Positions 45,962-54,348 of a stretch of DNA of 64,000 bases are shown here, in pieces. Both the position numbers and the translations under genes were made by a program. Origin of the DNA: Bacteroidales bacterium UBA6267. GTDB taxonomy: Bacteria > Bacteroidota > Bacteroidia > Bacteroidales > UBA1556. Location of the stretch: contig DJVB01000004.1 in assembly GCA_002440745.1 (NCBI GenBank), positions 1 to 64,000 on the forward strand. Reading direction: 5' to 3'. The notes below the pieces were generated by a model, which was not told the origin of the DNA, searched no databases, and worked only from the letters and a program-made list of their open reading frames with translations. The first letter of the stretch is position 1. Every line of letters begins with the position of its first letter.

Positions 45962-46684
45962 ATGAGTGGTATATTATTCTTATTGCAAGTAAATGAAGCT
46001 TCAAGGGTTGTTCAAGATAGTGTGTCGGCAGCAGCAGTTGGTGCAGAAACTATTGGAAAAGAAATTTCGGTTTGGGAACTTACCTTGAAAGGAGGCATTT
46101 GGATTATGCTCCCTTTGGCTATCCTTTCAGTATTAGCTATTTACATATTTGTGGAACGTTTTTTAGCTATCCAAAAAGCGGCAAAAGACGATAGCGATTT
46201 TATGAATAATATTAAAGATTTGATTCATGATGGAAAAATTGATGCTGCCCGCGATTTATGCAAAACACATAATACCCCCTTATCTATTATGATTGATAAA
46301 GGTATATCGCGCTTAGGTCGTCCTCTCCCGGATATCAATCAAGCCATCGAAACGGTTGGTAAATTAGAGGTGTCGAAACTTGAAAAGAATGTTGCTACAC
46401 TTGCTACAGTTGCCGGAGCTGCTCCAATGCTCGGTTTTCTCGGGACAGTAGTTGGTATGGTTCGGGTGTTTTTCGATATGGCCAATAGTGGAAATAACTT
46501 GAATATCTCCCTTTTATCCAATGGTATGTATCAGGCAATGGTTACAACTATAGCCGGTTTGATTGTTGGAATTATTGGTTATATCGCGTATAATATTATC
46601 GTAGCACGAATCGAAAAAGTGGTATTTATTCTTGAGGCTCGTGCCACTGAATTTATGGATCTTCTTCACGAACCCGTTAAATAA
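45962..46684 (+). CDS. exbB: MotA/TolQ/ExbB proton channel protein
   Basis: A 240-aa inner-membrane protein that with ExbD forms a proton channel powering TonB (or TolR-like) proteins. It has three transmembrane segments: one after the N-terminal region (GIWIMLPLAILSVLAIYIFV), and a pair in the C-terminal half (AAPMLGFLGTVVGMVRVF, then TIAGLIVGIIGYIAYNIIV), with the conserved LGFLGTVVGM signature and a large cytoplasmic loop between. An ATG at 45962 is preferred to a TTG two codons earlier. It overlaps no neighbour; exbD starts 7 bp after its stop. Confidence 0.93.
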   Translation: MSGILFLLQVNEASRVVQDSVSAAAVGAETIGKEISVWELTLKGGIWIMLPLAILSVLAIYIFVERFLAIQKAAKDDSDFMNNIKDLIHDGKIDAARDLCKTHNTPLSIMIDKGISRLGRPLPDINQAIETVGKLEVSKLEKNVATLATVAGAAPMLGFLGTVVGMVRVFFDMANSGNNLNISLLSNGMYQAMVTTIAGLIVGIIGYIAYNIIVARIEKVVFILEARATEFMDLLHEPVK

Positions 46685-46691
46685 TTAGGTT

Positions 46692-47111
46692 ATGGCTATT
46701 AAACTAAGAAATAAAAGAAGTTTAGAATTTAGCACGGCCTCCATGTCGGATTTGGTGTTTTTGTTATTGGTTTTCTTCATCCTCACCTCCACCTTGGTAA
46801 GTCCAAATGTGATTCCGCTTCTACTGCCAAATAGCAATAGCCCATCGCCAATTGAAACTCAAAATGTAACTGTTTATATCAACGATCAGTTTCAGTATTT
46901 TGTAGAAGAAGCTGATAATCAGGTGAGTGAAGATGGCTTGTTTGCTGAAATCTCCCAAAGAATGAATGGATTACAAAAAGGAAATGTTGTGCTTCGCGCC
47001 GATAAATCTGTGCCTGTTCAGTATGTTGTTGTGGTTATTGATGCTGTTAATCAACTTAATAGTCAGAACAATACGAATTACAAAGTTATTTTGGCAACTG
47101 AACAAAAATAA
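46692..47111 (+). CDS. exbD: ExbD/TolR biopolymer transport protein
   Basis: A 139-aa protein with a short cytoplasmic N-terminus, one transmembrane helix (DLVFLLLVFFILTSTLV) with the essential Asp at its start, and a periplasmic ExbD/TolR fold domain. Motifs such as VVLRADKSVPVQYVVVVIDAVNQL are typical of the family. It forms the proton-driven motor with ExbB and passes the energy to TonB. It lies 7 bp after exbB and 42 bp before the TonB-like gene, in one operon. Confidence 0.92.
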   Translation: MAIKLRNKRSLEFSTASMSDLVFLLLVFFILTSTLVSPNVIPLLLPNSNSPSPIETQNVTVYINDQFQYFVEEADNQVSEDGLFAEISQRMNGLQKGNVVLRADKSVPVQYVVVVIDAVNQLNSQNNTNYKVILATEQK

Positions 47112-47153
47112 TATTTCCACGTAGAATACGTTATTCAATCTAAATCTCAGATT

Positions 47154-47888
47154 ATGGAATGGTATAAAGATAAAAATAGAAGAACCGGCATTTTGGTTAC
47201 AATTGGAGCTCATCTGCTTTTGATTTTGCTGCTTTCATTTTTAGTGCTTGAACCTCCATTTCCTCCACCACCTCAGCTTGGAGTTGAAGTGAATCTAGGC
47301 AATTCAAATCAGGGAATGACTGATATTCAACCTGATAATCCAATGGAACAAAGCTCAAAAACCAACCCTTCCTCAAATAAGATTGAAAATATTGCTACTC
47401 AAGACTCTGAAGAATCTGTGAAATTAAAAAAAACAGATAAGAAAACGGAGGAACAAAAACCGGTGGATGAAGAGCCCGTTATTAATCAGGATTTTACCTT
47501 TAAAAAAACTAATAAAAAGGATGGTGGCAATGAAGGAATTACCGGAAAGCCGGGTGATCAAGGTATGGAAAATGGAAGTGCTAATGCCAATAACTACGTG
47601 GGCGATGGAGGCTCTGGTGGTGTAAGTTATTCGTTGTCAGGACGAAATGTAAAAAGCCTAACCAGACCTGAAAAAGTGCCAAATATGGAAGGTAGGGTTG
47701 TCATCAAGATTTGGGTGAATAAAATGGGTAAGGTAACAAATGCAGCACAAGAAGTCCCCAAATCAACCACCACCAATTCTGTTTTGGTTCAAAAGGCCAT
47801 AAATTCAGCATACAGTTCGATTTTCGATACAAATCCAAACGCTCCGGAGGTTCAAACAGGTTATATTACTTATATTTTTGCCCTCTGA
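47154..47888 (+). CDS. tonB: TonB-like energy transducer
   Basis: A 244-aa protein with one N-terminal membrane anchor (TGILVTIGAHLLLILLLSFLVL), a Pro-rich start (EPPFPPPPQ), a long charged spacer rich in Lys/Glu/Asn (~residues 55-145), a Gly-rich stretch and a C-terminal TonB-like beta domain (KVPNMEGRVVIKIWVNKMGKVTNAAQ to YITYIFAL). It spans the periplasm and carries energy from ExbB/ExbD to outer-membrane receptors; the receptor encoded upstream is the obvious client. The C-terminal domain is short, so a TolA-like role is possible. Confidence 0.85.
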   Translation: MEWYKDKNRRTGILVTIGAHLLLILLLSFLVLEPPFPPPPQLGVEVNLGNSNQGMTDIQPDNPMEQSSKTNPSSNKIENIATQDSEESVKLKKTDKKTEEQKPVDEEPVINQDFTFKKTNKKDGGNEGITGKPGDQGMENGSANANNYVGDGGSGGVSYSLSGRNVKSLTRPEKVPNMEGRVVIKIWVNKMGKVTNAAQEVPKSTTTNSVLVQKAINSAYSSIFDTNPNAPEVQTGYITYIFAL

Positions 47889-48051
47889 TTTCCTTTTTTT
47901 ATTTTGATTTTTCTAATCAAGTTATTTAATTACTTAATTCTTCCGGTTTCCGTTTTTTTGCTAATCTTGTAGTTTGGTTGGCATTGGACTTTATTTCTTT
48001 TATCCAGCTGATATTGTGTAAGCTAACCCTTTAACCTTAAAATTTTGCTAA

Positions 48052-48786
48052 ATGAAAACACAGGAAAACTTGACTCATGAGGAATTAATTATCCACATTT
48101 TTGATTTTTTTCAACGAACTATGGTTCATTATACTTTATGGTATAATGAAGTAGTGAAGCAATTGGGCGTTGACAAGGCTATGGTCATTATGCAGACAGC
48201 TTGGCAATCAAGTTTTAAAATTCAAATGGAACGAATTGCCAAAACTTTGAATTTTGAGTTAGATGGGATGTTTCCAAAAGCAATGGTAAATCTCGACTCT
48301 GATACATTGAAATCCTTGAAGAAAGCTATGGCAGTTAACTGGTTAGCTAATGATGGTGTTTGGTTTCAAGCCGTAGAATTTAACGAAAATATGGCTTTGG
48401 CAAAGTCCTGCAACGATGCTGCTTGGTCGCATTTTTCACCTTTTGAAGCATTAAGAATCAAAAACTTATTGGGATTGGGCGAGCGTCCGGGTTTAGAAGG
48501 CCTGAAACAAGCTCTTCAGTTTCGACTATATGCCGATGTAAATAAGCAATCGGTTGCTAATGAAACAGATACAAGTTTTGATTTTTTTATGAATGAGTGT
48601 CGCGTGCAACTTGCTCGAAAGCGAAAAGGACTTGATGATTATCCTTGCAAGTCTGCCGGAATTATCGAATACACTACTTTTGCTTCGACAATTGACCCGC
48701 GCATAAAAACTCGTGTTATAGCCTGTCCGCCTGACAAGCACCCTGAAGATTGGTTCTGCGGCTGGCATTTTTATCTTGAAGATTAA
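48052..48786 (+). CDS. Conserved protein, probable DUF6125 family
   Basis: A 244-aa soluble protein of unknown function. Residues 1-130 are helical. The C-terminal ~60 residues carry a cysteine-rich motif: NEC..Q, YPCK, ACPPDKHP and WFCGWHF, which fits what I recall of the DUF6125 family, in which these cysteines are conserved. Metal or cofactor binding is plausible but unproven. No signal peptide or membrane segment is seen. It stands ~140 bp before the butyrate kinases, and could be co-expressed with them. Confidence 0.6.
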   Translation: MKTQENLTHEELIIHIFDFFQRTMVHYTLWYNEVVKQLGVDKAMVIMQTAWQSSFKIQMERIAKTLNFELDGMFPKAMVNLDSDTLKSLKKAMAVNWLANDGVWFQAVEFNENMALAKSCNDAAWSHFSPFEALRIKNLLGLGERPGLEGLKQALQFRLYADVNKQSVANETDTSFDFFMNECRVQLARKRKGLDDYPCKSAGIIEYTTFASTIDPRIKTRVIACPPDKHPEDWFCGWHFYLED

Positions 48787-48924
48787 TATTATGGAAAATC
48801 TCATCTGTTCACTTGTTAAACTTTTTAATATTGCAAGTTGAATAGTGGTTTTATTATTTAAATTAGCTCCATTAGAGCATGTATAGTTTATAATTCATAA
48901 CTTATTAATTTACAACAACTAATT

Positions 48925-50001
48925 ATGGACAATCCTTTAATTCTTGTGATTAATCCCCGCGCTATTTATACACGAGTAGCGGTTTATCAAGGGCACTCTA
49001 TTTTATTTTTAAAAGATATTCAACATCCTGATCAGGATTTGGGACGATTTTCTCATTATTTGGAGCAGGTGGAATATCGAACTTCAAAAATTTTTCAAGA
49101 ATTGAAAGATAACGGAGTTTGCTTAGATTGTATTCGTGCTGTAGTTGGTCGTGGTGGTTTGTTAAAACCCATAGAATCAGGTATATATCGAGTGAATGAA
49201 GCCATGCTTAGGGATTTGGAATCGGAAGAATATGGTGAAGACCCGGTCAATCTGGGTGGTGTGGTGGCTTTTAAGCTCAGTCAGTATTGGGACGATTGTT
49301 TGCCTCTTATCGTTGATCCTGTTGTTGTGGATGAATTTTGCGAACTTGCTCGTTTTACAGGTCATAAACTCTTCCAAAAGAAATCGGTATTTCATGCGCT
49401 GAATCAGAAAGCTATGGCACGTAAACATGCCAAGGCTCACATGAAAAATTATGAGGATTTAAAACTGATTGTGGCTCATCTTGGTAGCGGAATTTCAGTA
49501 GGAGCTCATAAGTATGGGAGAGTTATTGATTCCAATCAAGTGCTTGATGGCGACGGGCCATTCAGCCCTGAACGTACGGGCTCTCTTCCTCTGGGTGATG
49601 TGGTTAGATATTGTTTTCGCAGTGGAAAAACAGAGGATGAAATCTTAAATATGATTATGCACGAAGGAGGATTGTATTCATACTTAGGAACTTATAGTGC
49701 TTATGAAGTGGATAAACGGGTTCAAGCCGGAGATGCTGAAGCCGCAAAAGTCTTTGAAGCTATGGCTTATCAGGTAAGTAAAGAAATTGGAGCTATGTAT
49801 GCTGCTTTAGAATCTGAGGTTGATGCCATTATCATCACCGGCGGAATAGCTAACTCCACTTGGTTTGTGAGTAAAATAATCCAAAGGGTGAAAAATATGG
49901 CTCCGGTGCATATTTATCCCGGTATGCGCGAAATTGAATCAATGGCTCACAGGACTTTGGGTGCTCTTAATGGCGAAATTGAATTGAAAGAATATAACTA
50001 A
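48925..50001 (+). CDS. Butyrate kinase paralog with altered phosphate motif
   Basis: A 358-aa acetate/butyrate kinase family (ASKHA) protein. The fold and many motifs are intact: DPVVVDE, FHALNQKAMAR, VAHLGSGISVGAH, DGPFSPER and ITGGIANS. However, the first phosphate-binding loop reads NPRAIYTR (residues 10-17) where the family has NPGSTSTK, losing the Gly, the Ser/Thr residues and the Lys. The YLGTSDAR-like segment has also changed to YLGTYSAY. The tandem partner immediately downstream has all these residues. It may be a pseudoenzyme, a regulatory subunit in a heteromer with the next gene, or a kinase with altered substrate. Confidence 0.88.
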   Translation: MDNPLILVINPRAIYTRVAVYQGHSILFLKDIQHPDQDLGRFSHYLEQVEYRTSKIFQELKDNGVCLDCIRAVVGRGGLLKPIESGIYRVNEAMLRDLESEEYGEDPVNLGGVVAFKLSQYWDDCLPLIVDPVVVDEFCELARFTGHKLFQKKSVFHALNQKAMARKHAKAHMKNYEDLKLIVAHLGSGISVGAHKYGRVIDSNQVLDGDGPFSPERTGSLPLGDVVRYCFRSGKTEDEILNMIMHEGGLYSYLGTYSAYEVDKRVQAGDAEAAKVFEAMAYQVSKEIGAMYAALESEVDAIIITGGIANSTWFVSKIIQRVKNMAPVHIYPGMREIESMAHRTLGALNGEIELKEYN

Positions 50002-50020
50002 CTAAAAAACTGAAAGATAT

Positions 50021-51106
50021 ATGCAGTCTTGCACCTATACCGTTTTATGTATCAATCCCGGATCGACCTCAACCAAAATTGCGGTTTATCGCGGCCCAAC
50101 CTCTTTGTTTCAAACTAATATTACTCATTCTGAAGAAGAAATTGCTCAATTTGCCAAAATCACCGATCAATTCTCATTTCGGAAAGATGCCGTTCTCAAA
50201 GCTTTGAGCGATAATAATATCGAATTAGAATGTATTGAGGTCGTTATGGGACGCGGTGGATTGATTAAGCCCGTTCCTTCCGGCGTTTTTGAAGTGAATG
50301 AAGCTATGAAAGACGATTTGCGCAATAGCCCAATTGGCGAACATGCCAGCAATTTGGGTGGACTTATTGCCGATGATATTGCTCAATCTCTTCCTAAAGC
50401 AAAAGCTTATATTGCTGATCCTGTGGTTGTTGATGAACTCGATGACCTTGCTCGGATTAGTGGTCATCCAAATTTTAGTCGTGTATCCATTTTTCATGCT
50501 CTCAATCAGAAGGCTATCGCGCGTGAATATGCTCGAATTCACAATAAAAAATATGAAGATTATAATTTGATTGTTGCTCACATGGGGGGTGGAATCACAG
50601 TTGGTGCTCACCGCAAAGGTAAGGTCATCGACGTTAATCAGGGTTTAGATGGTGAAGGCCCTTTTAGCCCCGAGCGAAGCGGAACTTTACCGGTTGGACA
50701 GGTTATAAATATCTGTTTTAGTGGAGAATATGAGAAATCTGAGATTAAAAAAATGGTTGTTGGTCGCGGAGGCTTGGTGGCCTATTTTGGCACAAACAAC
50801 GCCAGATCGATTGAACAATTGGCTTTAGCTGGTGACGAAAAGCATAAACTTATCTATGAAGCTATGGCTTACCAAGTTGCAAAAGATATTGGCGAAATGT
50901 ACACCGTTCTTAAAGGTGAGGTTGATGCAATTATTCTTACCGGTGGCTTGGCATATAGCAACTATTTTACAAATCTAATTAGTGAAAGGGTCTTTAAATT
51001 AGCTCCTGTTCATGTTTATCCGGGTGAGGATGAAATGAAGGCTTTAGCAATGAATGGTCTGATGCTTCTCAAAGGGGAAATTGAACCTATGCAGTATAAT
51101 TATTGA
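50021..51106 (+). CDS. buk: Butyrate kinase
   Basis: A 361-aa butyrate kinase, catalysing butyryl phosphate + ADP to butyrate + ATP at the end of the butyrate pathway, or a related branched-chain acid kinase. Motifs are canonical: INPGSTSTK (residues 11-19), MGRGGLIKP, GEHASNLGG, DPVVVDE, FHALNQKAIAR, VAHMGGGITVGAHRKG, DGEGPFSPERSGTLP, GTNNAR and LTGGLAYS. It starts 19 bp after the preceding paralog, so the pair is an operon. No phosphate butyryltransferase gene is seen in this window, so the partner must be encoded elsewhere. A terminator follows. Confidence 0.93.
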   Translation: MQSCTYTVLCINPGSTSTKIAVYRGPTSLFQTNITHSEEEIAQFAKITDQFSFRKDAVLKALSDNNIELECIEVVMGRGGLIKPVPSGVFEVNEAMKDDLRNSPIGEHASNLGGLIADDIAQSLPKAKAYIADPVVVDELDDLARISGHPNFSRVSIFHALNQKAIAREYARIHNKKYEDYNLIVAHMGGGITVGAHRKGKVIDVNQGLDGEGPFSPERSGTLPVGQVINICFSGEYEKSEIKKMVVGRGGLVAYFGTNNARSIEQLALAGDEKHKLIYEAMAYQVAKDIGEMYTVLKGEVDAIILTGGLAYSNYFTNLISERVFKLAPVHVYPGEDEMKALAMNGLMLLKGEIEPMQYNY

Positions 51107-51137
51107 TCTTTTTACTGAAAATATAACCTATCTTATT

Positions 51138-51168
51138 AACCGACTGATTATTTGGTCGGTTTTTTATT
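51138..51168 (+). terminator. Rho-independent terminator of the butyrate kinase operon
   Basis: The stem AACCGAC (51138-51144) / GTCGGTT (51155-51161) with a 10-nt loop is followed by a T-run, ~30 bp past the stop. Confidence 0.88.
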
Positions 51169-51380
51169 TTATTATTACTTATAAATATAAATATTTGAGC
51201 AGGAATCAGCATTTCCATAATGATTATTATTTAATTTTTTAAATTAAGTATTATTAATACATATTTCTTTTATTAATTGATTGTCAGCTAATTGACTTGG
51301 TTTTGCGTTTTTTGTTTTTTAAATCATTTTACCTCTTTTTTCTTATAATTTTAAAAAAATAAAAATTTTTACCTTAACCC

Positions 51381-51413
51381 TTTGACATTACTATTTTGGT
51401 CTCATTATATTTG
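51381..51413 (+). promoter_or_regulatory. Textbook Bacteroidota promoter of the oxoamine synthase operon
   Basis: TTTG at 51381-51384, a 21-bp spacer, and TATATTTG at 51406-51413 match the -33/-7 consensus exactly. The start codon is at 51509, leaving a leader of roughly 90 nt. Confidence 0.8.
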
Positions 51414-51508
51414 TCCTGTTTTTACGATTTGATTATTTCTCCATAATCAATTACCATACATAACCAGGGACAACAATTTAATTATTATTTTACTAATTTA
51501 TACGTATT

Positions 51509-53935
51509 ATGTTAAATGACAGACCAAATAAATTTATCGACACTGTATTTGAATGTGTAGATACAGGAGTAGCAAAAGGGGTTTTTCAAGTGATTTATCA
51601 AGATGAAAAATTGGACGGAAGAAGCCTGACAGTAGATGGAAAACGAGCCGTGAACTTCGGTTCATGTAGTTATCTCGGATTTGAATTAGACCAGCGATTG
51701 AGGCGAGCGTCCATCGAGGCTATTGAGAATTATGGTGTTCATTATTCCTCTTCGCGTGCTTATTCGGCTTGTCCTTTATATCCTGAGGTGGAATCGCTGC
51801 TTTCAAAAATTTTTGATGATAATCCAATGGTGTTAGCGGCTACAACGACCCTTAATCATATAGGGGTTTTACCGGTTTTACTTCAAGAAAAGGACTTAAT
51901 TATTCTCGATCAGAAAGCGCATGGTAGCATACAAATGGCTTCCCAATTGCTAAAAGCGCGCGGAGCTCAGTTGGAGATGATTCGCCATAATAATATGCAG
52001 ATGTTGGAAGAAAAAATTTTAGAGAATCCCAACAAATATGAACAAATTTGGTATATGGCCGATGGCGTTTATTCGATGTTTGGCGACTTAGCACCAATGG
52101 ATGACCTATTATATTTGCTTGATAAGTACGAGAATTTCTATTTATATATCGACGATGCCCATGGCATGAGTTGGACAGGAAAGCATGGTCGAGGCACAGT
52201 GATGCGAAACGGTGGTTTGCACCCAAAGATTTTTTTAACTACAAGTTTTGGAAAAGGTTTTGGTGTTGGTGGCGGCGGATTTGTGACTTCAAGTGAGGCA
52301 ATGCGCCAAAAAATTCTAACATGTGGTACTTCCTATACATTTAGTGGCCCAGTGCAACCTCCTCTTCTTGGAGCTTTGGCTGCTTGTGCAAAAATTCACT
52401 TAAAGGATGAAATTGTGGAGCGACAACTTATGCTGCAACACAAAATTGATTACACGAAAAAGCTTTGTAAAGAATTGGACTTGCCTGAGGTTTATCCTTC
52501 CGAAACGCCAATATTCTATTTTGCCCTTGGTCAACCGCGAGTTGGATACAGTATGATTCAGCGCCTGTTGAACGATGGTTTTTATACTAATATTGGCATC
52601 TTCCCAACTGTGCCCGTGAATAATACCGGATTGAGAATTCCGGTAACGCTCAGTCAAACCGATGAGGATTTGAAAAATCTTTTGGAGGCTTTTGCTTATC
52701 ATTTTCCAAAAGTGTTGAAGGATGAAAAGGTGACCATGGAGCAACTGACACGAAGTTTTAAACATGATTTTACCCCAACAATTGAAAGGTATTTTGCAAA
52801 AGTGGATGCTCCAGTTATTCAGCGATGTCAGGTTCAATATGAAACTTCGATTGAGAAAATTGATAAAACATTGTGGAACAGTTTATTAGGTGAAAATGGT
52901 AGTTTCGATTGGAATGGCTGCAAGTTTATTGAAGAGGCATTTAGCAATAATAATGAGGAATCAAATTGGAAACTGCATTACGTGATTGTAAAAGATTCAA
53001 AAGGAATTCCAATTTTGGCTACTTTCTTCTCTGTTCTTTTGTCGAAGGATGATATGGTTTCGCCGGAAGCTGTTTCAAAAGAAATAGAAGAAAAACGCAA
53101 AAAAGACCCATATTTCCTTACTTCAAAAGTCGTCTCAATGGGTTCTTTGATTACGGAAGGCGCTCATTTATATTTGGATAGAACTCATCCCGAGTGGAAA
53201 ACTGCTTTGCGCCGTTTGCTCAAAATTATGGACGATGTGAAACATGCTGAAAATGCTTCGGCTATTCAACTGCGTGATTTCGACACTGACGACATTGAAC
53301 TGCGTGAGTTTTTAATTAATGAAGGGTTTTTTCGAGCCGATTTGCCGGATTCCCATATTATTACCAATCAAAATTGGCCTGATACCGAAGAATATATCGA
53401 AAGTTTGTCGAAAAAATCGAGATATCATGTGCGCAAAAACATGTCGAAACAGGAATATATTTTCGACGTAACAGTCGAATCTACAAGCTCTGAAACGGAA
53501 ATTGAAGAAATTTACAATTTGTACTTAAATATTAAGCGTGGTAGTTTTAAAATTAATACCTTTGACCTTCCAATTAAGTTTTTTGAATACGCTTTTAAAA
53601 GTCCTGATTGGGAGTTGATTAAGATAAGATTGTCGGAAGATAACCATCTATGTTGTTTTGTTCTTTGCTATATTTCTGAGGTCAACAATTATAGTCCAAT
53701 GGTCATTGGATTAGATTATGATTATAATGCGAAATATAATTGTTACCGTCAAGGATTGTTTCAAATTGTGAAACAGGCCATTCAGCGAAAAACCGGCAAA
53801 GTTTTTCTTGGAATGGATGCTTCGGTCGAAAAACAGAAATTAGGGGCAAAGGTGCATAAGAAATCTATCTATCTTCAAATGGACGACAATTTTGCATTAG
53901 AAACTATTTCAATATTGAAGCAAAACGATAACTAA
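51509..53935 (+). CDS. Alpha-oxoamine synthase fused to GNAT/BioF2-like acyltransferase domain
   Basis: An 808-aa fusion. Residues 1-400 are a class I/II PLP enzyme of the alpha-oxoamine synthase family (relatives: serine palmitoyltransferase, KBL, BioF, CqsA, cysteate acyltransferase), which join an amino acid to an acyl-CoA/ACP with loss of CO2. Key residues are visible: His138 (DQKAHGS), Asp215/His218 (DDAHG) and PLP Lys249 (SFGKGFG). Residues ~430-808 form an acyltransferase-like region of GNAT/FemAB (BioF2) type, with KSRYHVRKNMSK and LGMDASVEKQKLGAKVHKKS near the end. I infer that one polypeptide makes an aminoketone and may N-acylate it. It shares an operon with a STAS-like gene (start 6 bp after its stop) and a hybrid kinase. 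The actual substrates are unknown. Confidence 0.87.
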   Translation: MLNDRPNKFIDTVFECVDTGVAKGVFQVIYQDEKLDGRSLTVDGKRAVNFGSCSYLGFELDQRLRRASIEAIENYGVHYSSSRAYSACPLYPEVESLLSKIFDDNPMVLAATTTLNHIGVLPVLLQEKDLIILDQKAHGSIQMASQLLKARGAQLEMIRHNNMQMLEEKILENPNKYEQIWYMADGVYSMFGDLAPMDDLLYLLDKYENFYLYIDDAHGMSWTGKHGRGTVMRNGGLHPKIFLTTSFGKGFGVGGGGFVTSSEAMRQKILTCGTSYTFSGPVQPPLLGALAACAKIHLKDEIVERQLMLQHKIDYTKKLCKELDLPEVYPSETPIFYFALGQPRVGYSMIQRLLNDGFYTNIGIFPTVPVNNTGLRIPVTLSQTDEDLKNLLEAFAYHFPKVLKDEKVTMEQLTRSFKHDFTPTIERYFAKVDAPVIQRCQVQYETSIEKIDKTLWNSLLGENGSFDWNGCKFIEEAFSNNNEESNWKLHYVIVKDSKGIPILATFFSVLLSKDDMVSPEAVSKEIEEKRKKDPYFLTSKVVSMGSLITEGAHLYLDRTHPEWKTALRRLLKIMDDVKHAENASAIQLRDFDTDDIELREFLINEGFFRADLPDSHIITNQNWPDTEEYIESLSKKSRYHVRKNMSKQEYIFDVTVESTSSETEIEEIYNLYLNIKRGSFKINTFDLPIKFFEYAFKSPDWELIKIRLSEDNHLCCFVLCYISEVNNYSPMVIGLDYDYNAKYNCYRQGLFQIVKQAIQRKTGKVFLGMDASVEKQKLGAKVHKKSIYLQMDDNFALETISILKQNDN

Positions 53936-53941
53936 TACATT

Positions 53942-54340
53942 ATGGAAACGGTTGAGTCAATTAATATGATTATGTCGAAAGAGCCTGGTAGCGACGTTCT
54001 TTTCGTGAAATACAAGGAAAACTGCTTTATCGACTTAGAGTCGGCAAAGATTGACCTTGAGACACGATTGAAGTTTCAGGATGGAAAACCATATTATGTG
54101 CTTGCCGAAATCGTCCATTTGCGTAATGCCTCCAAAGAAGCACGTGAGTTTTTGTCCAAGGTTGATGGAGGACTTCAAGGTATTAAGGCAGGTGCATTTG
54201 TCTCAGGATCCGTGTTTTCGTATTCAATTCTTAACCTTTTCCTCCGTATTAATCGTCCTTTAGTTCCAAGTCGTTTTTTTTCTAATACAAAGGCTGCATT
54301 GGAATGGTTTGATGAGCTTCGCAATAACGAAAACCAATAA
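53942..54340 (+). CDS. Small STAS/SpoIIAA-like protein
   Basis: A 132-aa soluble protein, possibly of the STAS/SpoIIAA-like fold (beta-alpha alternation: VLFVKYKENCFIDLESAK, then KPYYVLAEIVHLRNASKEAREFLSK). Such proteins bind regulators or lipids rather than catalyse. There is no transmembrane segment. It starts 6 bp after the oxoamine synthase and ends 2-8 bp before the hybrid kinase start, so translation of the three is likely coupled. A role as adaptor or sensor between enzyme and kinase is my inference. Confidence 0.7.
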   Translation: METVESINMIMSKEPGSDVLFVKYKENCFIDLESAKIDLETRLKFQDGKPYYVLAEIVHLRNASKEAREFLSKVDGGLQGIKAGAFVSGSVFSYSILNLFLRINRPLVPSRFFSNTKAALEWFDELRNNENQ

Positions 54341-54348
54341 TAGTGGCT

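Larger units (their letters stand above)
51107..51508. other. AT-rich intergenic region with terminator and promoter
   Basis: A 402-bp spacer. The left end carries the butyrate kinase terminator (51138-51168) and the right end the promoter of the oxoamine synthase operon (51381-51413). The middle is very AT-rich with no open frame of note, and no operator repeat that I could defend. Confidence 0.7.

Noticed and set aside
51509..52700. Calling the oxoamine synthase domain kbl or bioF
   Set aside because: The core motifs are shared by the whole family, and the long acyltransferase-like extension plus operon context argue against a routine KBL or BioF call.
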